A stretch of 64,000 bases of DNA from the NCBI GenBank assembly GCA_020073085.1, contig JAIQFV010000001.1, positions 496,001 to 560,000 of the forward strand. Reading direction: 5' to 3'. The stretch comes from Terriglobia bacterium. GTDB lineage: Bacteria > Acidobacteriota > Terriglobia > JAIQFV01. This document shows, one piece after another, positions 27,401-34,180 of the stretch. The notes beneath the pieces were generated by a model, which was given only the letters and a program-made list of their open reading frames with translations, did no database searches and was not told where the DNA came from. The translations under genes and the position numbers were made by a program. Position 1 is the stretch's first letter. Each line of letters begins with the position of its first letter.

Positions 27401-29917
27401 AACTGGACACATCTAGGTGAGTTTGTAAAGGGGCGCGACGCTCTAGACAAAGCAATGAGTCTAGCCGAACAGACACACAATCAACAAGTAAGGATTTCTA
27501 TTTTCAATCGCTTGGCTGAATGGCATGAGAAGATGGGAGAAATGCAGGAAGCCCACACCTATGCTCAGAGCGCAGCAGATCTAGCGCTTCATACAGAGAG
27601 CAAACTCGAAGAACTGTTTGCCCGAGTCGCGTTAGCGAGAATTGAAATTGAACAAGAGAAAGTGAGCAGCCGAGACGATTCATTTTCTATTGCTGGTGCC
27701 CTCGCAGAAGAGCTCAACCATAGGGATGGGATACTCCAAGTGGTCCTCCTTCGAGCATTGGTGGACCAAAAGATTAAGTGTTTCGATCATAGCCACAACG
27801 CACTTGATGAAATCGCCTCTCTAGCCGAAGGGACGCAGAACATCCTGTTGAAGGCGCAATTCCATTTATTACGAGGACGATTGGCGCTCGCGAGGAAGGA
27901 TCCCTTTCAGCATTCTGGCGCTGAGGACCTGCACCAAGCTCTTCGTCTTGCAGAATTGACACAGGAAGCTGACTTACTGGCAGAGACGCGGTACTCCTTG
28001 AGTCTTTGGTATCAGGCCCAAGGCGATCCCCATAACGCCGGTGTCCAGGCTCAACATGCGCGGTCCATTATCACAGGGATCGCTGGAAGACTTCCGGAAA
28101 CCCTGAGAAAAAAGTATTTGGAAAAGAAGGAACGGGCCACTATATTAGGATCATTGGAACCCTCGGTGAAAGTCAAGCCGGGGGGCAAGAACTCAATTAT
28201 GACCTCCAAGAACCTGGCTGACCCATTGGTAACCCGTCAGAGTTATTCTGTCACGCTCTTTCAGATCTCCAAGATCGTCAATTCCATCTTGAATCTCAGC
28301 GAGTTGCTCGAACGTGTTATGGATCTGGTACTGGAAGCCATCCGGGTGGAACGCGGTTTGATCCTGCTGGTAGATGAGGTGTCCGGCGAGCTTGAGGTGA
28401 AGGCCGCTCGAAATATCAGCAAGGCCACTCTGGACGACGCCACGGCCATCAGCAAGACAGTGCTCGAAGAAGTTATGCACGGTGGTAAACCCCTGATTTC
28501 AGTAAATGCCCGCGATGATCTGCGTCTTCGGGATCGCCATTCGATCGTCGATTTTGGAATTGGAATGGTGTTATGCATCCCCCTGAAGGTTAAAGAGAGA
28601 ATCGTGGGGGCGGTCTATATTGATAACCCTGTGGCAACCCTCCCATTTAATGAGGAGGAGGTCAACTTCCTCTTATCCTTCACCAATCTCTTCGCTATTG
28701 CAATTGAGAACTCCCGGTTATACGAGAAACTGAGCCTGGAGAACATTTATCTTCGGCAGGAGGTGCGTGGCAAGTATGCGTATGAAAATATTATCGGCCG
28801 AAGCCCCAAGATGATGGATCTGTTCCGAAGGCTGGACAGCGTGGTCAACAGTTCGGCCAATGTCTTGATCTCCGGGGAGAGTGGAACCGGAAAAGAGCTC
28901 ATCGCTCGCGCCATCCATTACAACGGCGCCCGAAAGGAGAAGAGGTTCATCGCCATCGATTGCGGTGCGATCCCTGAAAACCTTATTGAGAGCGAGTTGT
29001 TTGGCTACAAGAGAGGTGCTTTCACTGGAGCTATCTTCGACAAGAAGGGGTTGTTTGAAGAGGCAGACGGGGGCACGATCTTCCTGGATGAAATTACGAA
29101 TACAAGTCGCGCCCTGCAAGCCAAGTTCCTCCGGGTGATCCAGGAGCGAGAGATCCGCAGAGTGGGAGATTCTCAAGACCGCAAAGTGGACGTGCGAATT
29201 ATCGCTGCCACGAATCGGGATCTGAAACAGATGGTTCAGAATGGGGAGTTCCGAGAGGATCTCTTCTACCGGCTCAATGTATTGACCCTTCATGTCCCTC
29301 CTCTAAGAGACCATAAAGAAGACATCCCGTTGCTGGTGAATCATCTCCTTAAGCAGCTTGAACAACAGAATCCCTCGATCCGCCATACCGTTAGTCATGT
29401 TGCCCTTCAAATGTTGATGGAATATCCCTTCCCAGGGAATGTGCGCGAGTTGGAAAACCTTGTGGAAAGCGCCTTTTATATGGCCCAAGAGATTGAAATT
29501 CACGTCCCCGATTTCCCGCCGGAGATTTCTCAGCTCAAAGGGAAACTGGCCACTCAAGAGGCCGCCTTACCGATTCACGCTGTCGAAGACTCACTTCGGC
29601 CGACACTCGCACCTTCCCCTGGCGAGCAAAGGAGCGAGGAAAAGGGACAAGCCCTGGTCTTGTTCCGACGCATGAAGCTGGAAAAGATCTCATTTTGGAA
29701 GATCGTAAAGGAGCCCTTCATGAATAGGGAGATTTCTAAGGAACTGGTACGAGAGATCATCAAAATAGGGTTGGAAGAGTCCCATGGGCGATATAAGGAT
29801 CTCTTGGAGCCGTTTCATTTGAAAGACAGTGAATATACAGTATTTATGAACTTTTTGAAGAAGCATTCCTGTCAAGTTGACTACAAACCTTACCGTCAGA
29901 AAATGTCCTCTGCTTGA
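24434..29917 (+). CDS. Ser/Thr kinase - AAA ATPase - TPR - GAF - sigma-54 activator fusion protein
   Basis: 1827-aa one-protein regulator. Domains: protein kinase, residues about 10-270 (GEGGMGEVF loop, Lys40 in VALKK, HADLKPEN at 129-136 where HRD is usual, DFG at 154-156); predicted ATPase, about 290-560 (GGESGVGKT at 320-328, Walker B LILIQDIQWAD); TPR-like helical repeats, about 690-1120; GAF, about 1283-1424; AAA+ sigma-54 activator, about 1448-1690 (GESGTGKE, GAFTGA at 1528-1533, FLDEI). The last 90 residues are not a Fis helix-turn-helix but a different helical domain (SDxEYTVFMNFLKKH-like) that may bind DNA. The protein could sense signals through kinase/TPR/GAF and open sigma-54 promoters, two candidates for which lie downstream. 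Base composition drops in the TPR part. Confidence 0.92.
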   Translation: MPRNLITKRYQIVRPLGEGGMGEVFLVEDLWENGRQVALKKLQRGILTEGTREFFVREFTALKQLRHPNLSSVYDFGYTVQGDPFFTSEYCIGEHLITGTAHMGFSEKLERAVEICRALTYIHARGYIHADLKPENILVLSGTRPGEASIKLLDFGLARHIDDQARHRLSGTLAYLAPEAIKGRPLDARSDLYALGVVFYQLFSRQLPFGDIDPQLLVDMKLNVNPSPPTEKDGTLPLAIDMILLRLLERDPDNRFQTPDELIRAFNENLGYQFEIETQETARDYVRSGKFVGRAREQAQLKKILQQVLKATGGRLVLVGGESGVGKTRLLEELKIQAQLEGVRTFAGAAYEKITQPFQCLIDVLRPMVLSAQQATSAQRAFSDKYETALSRVLPGLFEGKPQPATPASANEKELLLESLAAFLLEVCADHPSLILIQDIQWADALSLQLIERIARGLQSQRLILGVSYRSEEVKGSALESALPVLSGLESSETIMVKPLSPHEVSDLVNSMIGTERAPAPLVQRIVDETKGNPFFIQEVIWAWMEEKILSPRSGTWEPEPSVLDSLQVPQTMADAFLRRIGYLSLPERDLLQALALFIKPAPLTAVSFVLNRPLSQVKTDLDRLVERAILVRTDAAEDPYYFFQHTQMKKTVETRVPPASRPSIHARIARYFEEQSGSGLSDYSEMLAYYYSMSGDKGKARLYSIRAGDKLRQLYSLSEAIVAYRLAEGYIDHTDMRRYEIREKIAYCYYQLGELPSAEKIYRSLINEGGTFLTPGRIAKLHLRLGMIAQFRGCYTEAIDILNRGLSIIESLPEPMTKADLLARLGLQHQRLTDYRTALECTNKGLALVEHLENYFGLGDIYNSQLAIYFYQGEYGKAVEAGHRAIAVYTRFGWTTGIAGVTANLGAIYEDYLNDYRIALRFQRRALQLREKLFDRRGIEQSYVNLSSIHTKLGEYTTSLEYVDLAERLNNVLRDKQIEIQIWHNRGENWTHLGEFVKGRDALDKAMSLAEQTHNQQVRISIFNRLAEWHEKMGEMQEAHTYAQSAADLALHTESKLEELFARVALARIEIEQEKVSSRDDSFSIAGALAEELNHRDGILQVVLLRALVDQKIKCFDHSHNALDEIASLAEGTQNILLKAQFHLLRGRLALARKDPFQHSGAEDLHQALRLAELTQEADLLAETRYSLSLWYQAQGDPHNAGVQAQHARSIITGIAGRLPETLRKKYLEKKERATILGSLEPSVKVKPGGKNSIMTSKNLADPLVTRQSYSVTLFQISKIVNSILNLSELLERVMDLVLEAIRVERGLILLVDEVSGELEVKAARNISKATLDDATAISKTVLEEVMHGGKPLISVNARDDLRLRDRHSIVDFGIGMVLCIPLKVKERIVGAVYIDNPVATLPFNEEEVNFLLSFTNLFAIAIENSRLYEKLSLENIYLRQEVRGKYAYENIIGRSPKMMDLFRRLDSVVNSSANVLISGESGTGKELIARAIHYNGARKEKRFIAIDCGAIPENLIESELFGYKRGAFTGAIFDKKGLFEEADGGTIFLDEITNTSRALQAKFLRVIQEREIRRVGDSQDRKVDVRIIAATNRDLKQMVQNGEFREDLFYRLNVLTLHVPPLRDHKEDIPLLVNHLLKQLEQQNPSIRHTVSHVALQMLMEYPFPGNVRELENLVESAFYMAQEIEIHVPDFPPEISQLKGKLATQEAALPIHAVEDSLRPTLAPSPGEQRSEEKGQALVLFRRMKLEKISFWKIVKEPFMNREISKELVREIIKIGLEESHGRYKDLLEPFHLKDSEYTVFMNFLKKHSCQVDYKPYRQKMSSA

Positions 29918-30185
29918 GCGCTTGCCGAAACGCATCACTCGGCCTCAACCCTTCCACAAGTCAGCGATCAATCCCTGATCTGCCAGTTCGAGTCAATTCC
30001 ATCAACAAGTCTCAGGTCACACGTAGTTTAATTTTCATAAATAAATCACCGCTGGAGATTATAATCATTTCTTTTGATTAGTTATTCTAGTTTTAATTCT
30101 GTATTCATTTCACAATTCATCATCGAAACAAGCACTAAGACACTTTGTTTGAGTTGTTTATATAAATTTTTAGAAAGAACAAGGA

Positions 30186-30201
30186 TTGGCACTAGTCGTG
30201 T
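30186..30201 (+). promoter_or_regulatory. possible sigma-54 promoter upstream of the peptide gene
   Basis: TTGGCAC (30186-30192) matches the -24 element exactly. Ten bases after the GG there is GT (30200-30201) where GC is expected, so the -12 element is weak. Transcription would start near 30213, giving a 250-base leader for the peptide at 30463. Confidence 0.4.
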
Positions 30202-30226
30202 ACATATCAAAGGCAATTAGCTTTGG

Positions 30227-30247
30227 AGAGTTGAGAAGATCAACTCT
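30227..30247 (+). repeat. perfect 8-bp inverted repeat in the leader
   Basis: AGAGTTGA (30227-30234) and TCAACTCT (30240-30247) around a 5-base spacer. It would form an RNA hairpin just after the predicted start of transcription, or serve as a protein-binding site. Confidence 0.55.
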
Positions 30248-30302
30248 GGAGACGTAGAAAAGGTACCTTCGCTTCTCCGCTCATAGTACTCCTCAGTGAC
30301 GA

Positions 30303-30330
30303 GGGGAGGGGGAGACGGGGACGAGGGGGG
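30303..30330 (+). other. G-quadruplex motif in the peptide leader
   Basis: Four G-runs of 4, 5, 4 and 6 residues (30303-30306, 30308-30312, 30317-30320, 30325-30330) are separated by loops of 1, 4 and 4 bases. This satisfies the canonical intramolecular quadruplex pattern on the coding strand, so both DNA and mRNA could fold. Confidence 0.65.
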
Positions 30331-30337
30331 CCCGAAG

Positions 30338-30356
30338 CGGGAAACCCAAGTTCCCG
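30338..30356 (+). repeat. hairpin following the G-quadruplex
   Basis: CGGGAA (30338-30343) pairs with TTCCCG (30351-30356) across a 7-base loop. A competing CCCG/CGGG pairing (30331-30341) overlaps it, so alternative folds are possible. Confidence 0.45.
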
Positions 30357-30462
30357 TCAACCACAAGATCTCAGTTTGACCCCAAAAGAAACGGACAGGG
30401 TTTTGGAGTTTGATAAGCGCTTGGTGCAATTGAAGTTGCTGATTTTTGAGGAGGAAACAAAA

Positions 30463-30537
30463 ATGGAAGAGAATCTGGTTCTTGAGGTTGAGGAGCTTGA
30501 GGAAATAGTCGCTCCCAACATCCTCTGGGGTGTATAA
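30463..30537 (+). CDS. 24-aa peptide, candidate precursor or signal peptide
   Basis: A short ORF with one of the strongest ribosome binding sites in the window (GAGGAGGAA, 30448-30456, spacing fits the ATG at 30463). The product has an acidic Glu/Leu-rich first part (MEENLVLEVEELEE) and a hydrophobic C-terminal tail after Ala-Pro, ending NILWGV. This leader-plus-short-core layout fits secreted or post-translationally modified peptides. It is followed by a nested hairpin and, 418 bases on, by a PqqD-like/M50/HlyD gene of the kind that matures and exports peptides. The tail resembles the NIIWG and NLLWG units of the subtilisin at 34181. Short ORFs can arise by chance, but ribosome binding site, composition and context support it. 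Confidence 0.62.
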   Translation: MEENLVLEVEELEEIVAPNILWGV

Positions 30538-30563
30538 CTTTAAGATTGTCTAAACTCCGAAAT

Positions 30564-30607
30564 GGGGCGGCTCACCAATCCATTGGTTTCATAACAAGAG
30601 TCGCCCC
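30564..30607 (+). terminator. nested hairpin after the peptide gene (terminator or attenuator)
   Basis: Outer stem GGGGCGGCTC (30564-30573) with GAGTCGCCCC (30598-30607), 10 pairs including one G-U. Inside lies a second perfect stem, ACCAAT/ATTGGT (30574-30579, 30582-30587). A mixed TCTATTAATTT tract follows rather than a clean T-run, so readthrough into the export gene is plausible. Confidence 0.5.
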
Positions 30608-30654
30608 TCTATTAATTTCCCGAAACAAACACGATTCTGGCTGACACAACTGAA

Positions 30655-30858
30655 ATGAAGAAGCCCACAAAGAAAGCAAAGATTCTAACTCTTTTGACCT
30701 TGATGCTTGAGATAACGCTTATCTGCGTGGTCGGTCCCCGGTATTTAACACTACTTCTGTTTTTATCTCTCCTAAGCAGCCTTGGAATTCTTGCTGCAAA
30801 ATCCGAATTGTCTCTTTTGTCCCACTCCAGGTCGGGCAGGCGCAATTCAATTTATTGA
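30655..30858 (+). CDS. possible small membrane protein
   Basis: 67-aa ORF between the peptide and the M50 gene. Basic N-terminus (MKKPTKKAKI), then two hydrophobic stretches (LTLLTLMLEITLICVV and YLTLLLFLSLLSSLGILAA) and a basic tail, as in a small two-helix membrane protein. There is no clear ribosome binding site and no recognised family. If real, it may be an accessory or immunity-type protein of the peptide system; that role is only inferred from position. Confidence 0.35.
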   Translation: MKKPTKKAKILTLLTLMLEITLICVVGPRYLTLLLFLSLLSSLGILAAKSELSLLSHSRSGRRNSIY

Positions 30859-30955
30859 AGAGCAACATGGGGCCCCTAGCTCGCGAATCTCATTAGACAA
30901 AGCGTGATATCGCGCAAGCCCCCAACGAAGAGACATAAGTCTTTGCAAGACGAAA

Positions 30956-33346
30956 ATGGAATCTTCTAATCATCCAAAATTGCGGCGCGATTTGATCATT
31001 ACCGAACAGGGTGAGGGGGATCAGACCGCGTACATTATAAAGGACCCCCAATCGAGAAAATTCTTTCGATTGAGGCAACACGAATTCCTGATCGCGAGTC
31101 AATTTGAGGGGAAGCTGACCATCGCCCAGCTTGCGACTCATTTCAAGGAAGAGCTCCATCTCAATGTCAATGCAGAAGGGCTTTCAGACTTCGTGGAGAA
31201 GCTGGGCGCGAAGGGCCTGCTTGAGACATCTGGACAGGAAACAACTCAAACTGGGCAACCCGTTCTGCCGCCTCTTGCCAACTGCTCGCCCCACCCTTCG
31301 TTTTCGCGTGAAAATAAGCGGCGTTCCCGATTGGACAGATTGCTGTATTGGAAGATTGCCTATTTCGATCCCGATGCATTCTTCAACCGGCTATTGCCGC
31401 ACTTCAGGTTTCTCTTCACGTCGGCCTTCTTCCTGCTCGTTGTCGCCACGATCCTGGCTGCAGCGTGTGTGACTGCATACAATTGGGATGAAATCACGGA
31501 TCAGATTCAAACCCTCTATTCAACCGCCTCCGTCCTCTGGGCACTCATTATCATGATGCCAATTCTTATCCTTCATGAGATGGCCCATGGCATGACCTGC
31601 AAATACTTCGGGGGAGAGGTACACGAGATGGGATTTCTCCTCTTGTACTTCCAGCCTGCATGCTTCTGCAATGTCAGCGACAGCTATGTTTTCAAGAAAA
31701 GATCTCAGCGCCTCTGGGTGATGGCCGCCGGCGTATTCATCCAGACTTTCCTCTGGGCTGTCCTCACACTTCTGTGGCGAATATTGGCTCCCGAGAGCTT
31801 GATCGCCCGATTCATCTTTATCAATGTTGCGGTCACAGGGTTCGTGACGATTCTGCAATTCAATCCGCTGATTAAGCTTGACGGGTACTACATTCTGTCC
31901 GAGCTTTTTTCAATCCCGAATCTGCGGGCGAAGTCCTTTGCCTGGCTTCGGGCGAAGGCAAGATCATTCATGACAGGAACTTCGGGTGCAATAAAAGGGC
32001 TTTCGCGGAGGGATCGGATGATTTATTGGCTCTATGGAATGATCGCTTTCATCTATTCATTCGGTTTAATCAAATACGTTATTCTCAGGGTTGAGCAGTT
32101 TTTTGTTGAGCAATATCAAGGAACAGGTTTTATACTGTTTTGGGGTGTCGCATTGTTCGTAGTAAGCGACCCGTTGATCCAGGCGATTGGACATGTCCAT
32201 TCCAAGAAAATGACCGAGAAGAAACAGAGCGCGTCGAAGCACAAGAATCTTTTTGTCACCGGTTTTTTTTGCCTGTGCGGGTGTCTCGTGCTTACCCTGG
32301 GCCGATGGGAGCTCAAGGTGGCCAGCGAGTGTACCCTGATCCCCTATGAACGGGCCGAGGTAAGAGCAGAGGTTCCCGGAACCATTGAGCGGATCTATTT
32401 CGACGAAGGGCAGGCCGTACACAAGGGTGACGTCATCGCCCGTCTTGCTGATTACAAGTACAGCGGGGAGAAGGCCAAGACTTCGGCTGACATTTCGGAA
32501 GCCCAGGCGCGGCTTCAACTGATGGTGGTGGGTCCTTCGAAGGAAGAGATCGCTTTGGGGCAGTCTCAAGTCGATCGCGCAGAGGCCTCCATCAGAAAGG
32601 CTGAAGCCCAAGCTCCAATTGCCCGCGAACGGCTGGATTATGCGAACAAGAATTTTGAGCGGGTAAAACGCCTTTTTGACGAAAAGCTCCTCGCTTCGAT
32701 GTCATTCGATGAAGCCGAGCGTGATCTCAACATTCGAAAGCGAGAATTCGACGAGGTTCAGCACGACGTCGAGGAGAAACGAAGACTCTACCAGGAGGCC
32801 CGCAAGGCCCTGGCCAAGGTGATGGCGGGGACACGCGCGGAAGAAATCGAGGCGAAGCGGGCTGAGATCGAAGGACTGGTCTCCCAGCGGACCCTGCTTG
32901 ATACGGAGAGTACCTATACCGCAATCCGAAGTCCCATTGACGGCATCATTACAACGCATTTTCTCAAGCAGCAGGAAAAGGCCTACCTGGAACAGGGTGA
33001 CGTGATCTGCCAGGTAGCAAACACTCGGAAGATACTTACCGAAATCCCCGTTCCCGAAAAAGAGGTGGGGGATGTGAAGATCGGGTTCTACGTGCGACTA
33101 AAGGCTAACGCATATCCCAGCAAAGAGTTTGATGGGAAGGTCACGCAGATCTCTGATATCGCCGATCCGCAAGATAAGAATGTGCGAATCCTCATAGTCA
33201 GAAGCGAGATTGACAACCCGAATTTTCTTTTAAAACCTGAAATGACGGGTTACGCCAAGATATATTGTGGAAAACGAACCATTGGAGAACTTGTCACCCG
33301 GAGGTTGGTAAGATTTATTCGCACGGAATTCTGGTCTTGGTTCTGA
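30956..33346 (+). CDS. PqqD-like / M50 metalloprotease / HlyD-like peptide maturation-export protein
   Basis: 796 aa. Residues 1-90 look like a PqqD-type winged helix (AYIIKDPQSRKFFRLRQHEF... LTIAQLATHF... FVEKLGAKGLLE), the fold used as RiPP recognition element. Residues about 140-450 are a multi-helix M50 intramembrane protease with zinc motif HEMAH (207-211) and NPLIKLDGYY (from 303). After a last helix near 425, residues 465-780 form a HlyD-type periplasmic adaptor: lipoyl-like halves (VRAEVPGTIERIYFDEGQAVHKGDVIA) around a long coiled coil (about 510-640). Such fusions, like YydH-type peptide zinc metalloproteases, act on small secreted peptides. No ABC ATPase is next to it. The preceding 24-aa peptide is the natural candidate substrate. 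Confidence 0.9.
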   Translation: MESSNHPKLRRDLIITEQGEGDQTAYIIKDPQSRKFFRLRQHEFLIASQFEGKLTIAQLATHFKEELHLNVNAEGLSDFVEKLGAKGLLETSGQETTQTGQPVLPPLANCSPHPSFSRENKRRSRLDRLLYWKIAYFDPDAFFNRLLPHFRFLFTSAFFLLVVATILAAACVTAYNWDEITDQIQTLYSTASVLWALIIMMPILILHEMAHGMTCKYFGGEVHEMGFLLLYFQPACFCNVSDSYVFKKRSQRLWVMAAGVFIQTFLWAVLTLLWRILAPESLIARFIFINVAVTGFVTILQFNPLIKLDGYYILSELFSIPNLRAKSFAWLRAKARSFMTGTSGAIKGLSRRDRMIYWLYGMIAFIYSFGLIKYVILRVEQFFVEQYQGTGFILFWGVALFVVSDPLIQAIGHVHSKKMTEKKQSASKHKNLFVTGFFCLCGCLVLTLGRWELKVASECTLIPYERAEVRAEVPGTIERIYFDEGQAVHKGDVIARLADYKYSGEKAKTSADISEAQARLQLMVVGPSKEEIALGQSQVDRAEASIRKAEAQAPIARERLDYANKNFERVKRLFDEKLLASMSFDEAERDLNIRKREFDEVQHDVEEKRRLYQEARKALAKVMAGTRAEEIEAKRAEIEGLVSQRTLLDTESTYTAIRSPIDGIITTHFLKQQEKAYLEQGDVICQVANTRKILTEIPVPEKEVGDVKIGFYVRLKANAYPSKEFDGKVTQISDIADPQDKNVRILIVRSEIDNPNFLLKPEMTGYAKIYCGKRTIGELVTRRLVRFIRTEFWSWF

Positions 33347-33733
33347 TTCCTCCCTTTTATTCGTCCACATCTCCCTTTACTGCGTCATCAGGGGGCTGCT
33401 GAGTCTCCGGTCCGGCCCTCTTCTGGGCTAACCCTAACATCCCCCCTGTAAACCACTCGTAGAAAGCCGCCTTCTGCCTTCCTCTACGCCTCGACCCGTT
33501 GTGGTAATTATGGGACTCGGCTCTCTCTCATGTCATATCTAATTGGGTATCGTCGATTGGAGTCTGCTCGCTGGTAGAAATCGATTCCGGGCATTCATTT
33601 CGGCGACCGAGAAGTCCTCCTCCAAATTCCATCCTCAGATGCCGTGAGGGTCTTCCTTCACCTTGAGATTTACCTAAGGTTGATCTTTCTTCCTATCAAA
33701 GCACAACCCTTCGGGACCGAACTCAAATTCTTA

Positions 33734-33775
33734 ATTTCAGTCAGATTGACTGAAATGCTGTCGGTCATTTTGACC
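33734..33775 (+). promoter_or_regulatory. tandem palindromes, candidate enhancer sites for a sigma-54 activator
   Basis: First site: ATTTCAGTCA (33734-33743) and TGACTGAAAT (33747-33756), a perfect 10-bp inverted repeat around GAT. Second: GGTCA (33763-33767) and TGACC (33771-33775) around TTT. Both share GTCA-N3-TGAC; their centres are 24 bases apart and lie about 119 and 95 bases before the predicted transcription start, the usual position for activator binding. Confidence 0.62.
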
Positions 33776-33836
33776 AAAAGCCTGAGGGTTTGGGCGTTCC
33801 TCCTTCGTAACCCATTGAAATCCCTCAGTGCAAAGC

Positions 33837-33853
33837 TTGGTGCACAGGTTGCT
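33837..33853 (+). promoter_or_regulatory. sigma-54 promoter (-24/-12)
   Basis: TTGG (33837-33840), exactly ten bases, then GC (33851-33852) inside a perfect TTGCT -12 element. The conserved GG-N10-GC spacing is met; the TGGCAC box is TGGTGC here. Transcription would start near 33864, ahead of the 69-aa ORF (33939) and the subtilisin. Confidence 0.65.
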
Positions 33854-33938
33854 GAACTGTAACTGCAGTAGCGCCCATGCTCAGACTGTTTCACGACTGG
33901 AAAGTGGGACGATTAACCCAATCTAAGGAGGAAATTCG

Positions 33939-34148
33939 ATGGCTCCAAACAAATCAGGAAGCCGCGATCAAAAGGGCGGAGACCGCATTCGAAAGAATCA
34001 GCCGTTGCGGTCATTCGGATCGATTGGAGATCTTGAATTCAATTCAATGACCTTTCGTGGTGCGCGTCTGGTTTGGAATTCTCCCGGCCCAGCGGAGTTC
34101 CAGCCGATCTTCTCTTTAGGCGAATCAAGCCAGTTCTTCGTCGAATGA
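33939..34148 (+). CDS. 69-aa protein of unknown function upstream of the subtilisin
   Basis: Short ORF with an excellent ribosome binding site (TAAGGAGGAAA ahead of the ATG). The N-terminal third is basic and Gly/Ser/Asn-rich (MAPNKSGSRDQKGGDRIRKN); the rest contains Phe/Trp and Pro-Gly (ARLVWNSPGPAEFQPIF). No signal peptide or known domain. It starts 75 bases after the predicted sigma-54 transcription start and ends 32 bases before the subtilisin start, so it is the first gene of that operon. It could be a substrate, inhibitor or second secreted peptide; nothing in the sequence decides this. Confidence 0.55.
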   Translation: MAPNKSGSRDQKGGDRIRKNQPLRSFGSIGDLEFNSMTFRGARLVWNSPGPAEFQPIFSLGESSQFFVE

Positions 34149-34180
34149 CGCACCAACTCACTGAGTGGAGAACAGGGCCG

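Larger units (their letters stand above)
29918..30462 (+). other. long structured leader/promoter region of the 24-aa peptide gene
   Basis: About 545 non-coding bases. The first half (30001-30180) is strongly AT-rich, as upstream activator regions often are. It is followed by a sigma-54-like element (30186-30201), a perfect hairpin (30227-30247), a G-quadruplex motif (30303-30330), another hairpin (30338-30356) and finally the GAGGAGGAA ribosome binding site of the peptide. Confidence 0.6.
33347..33938 (+). other. regulatory intergenic region upstream of the 69-aa ORF and subtilisin
   Basis: About 590 bases. Its 5' part shows no gene. From 33734 on it holds two palindromes at enhancer distance and a sigma-54 promoter (33837-33853), then the AAGGAGG ribosome binding site of the 69-aa ORF. 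The short frame at 33644-33862 lacks a ribosome binding site and overlaps these sites. Confidence 0.6.

Noticed and set aside
30612-30845. 77-aa minus-strand ORF opposite the small membrane protein
   Set aside because: Shadow of the plus-strand frame with no start signal.
33644-33862. 72-aa plus-strand ORF
   Set aside because: No ribosome binding site, and it covers the palindromes and the sigma-54 promoter.
34073-34180. Earlier start of the subtilisin
   Set aside because: It overlaps the 69-aa ORF and precedes an otherwise perfect signal peptide that begins at 34181.
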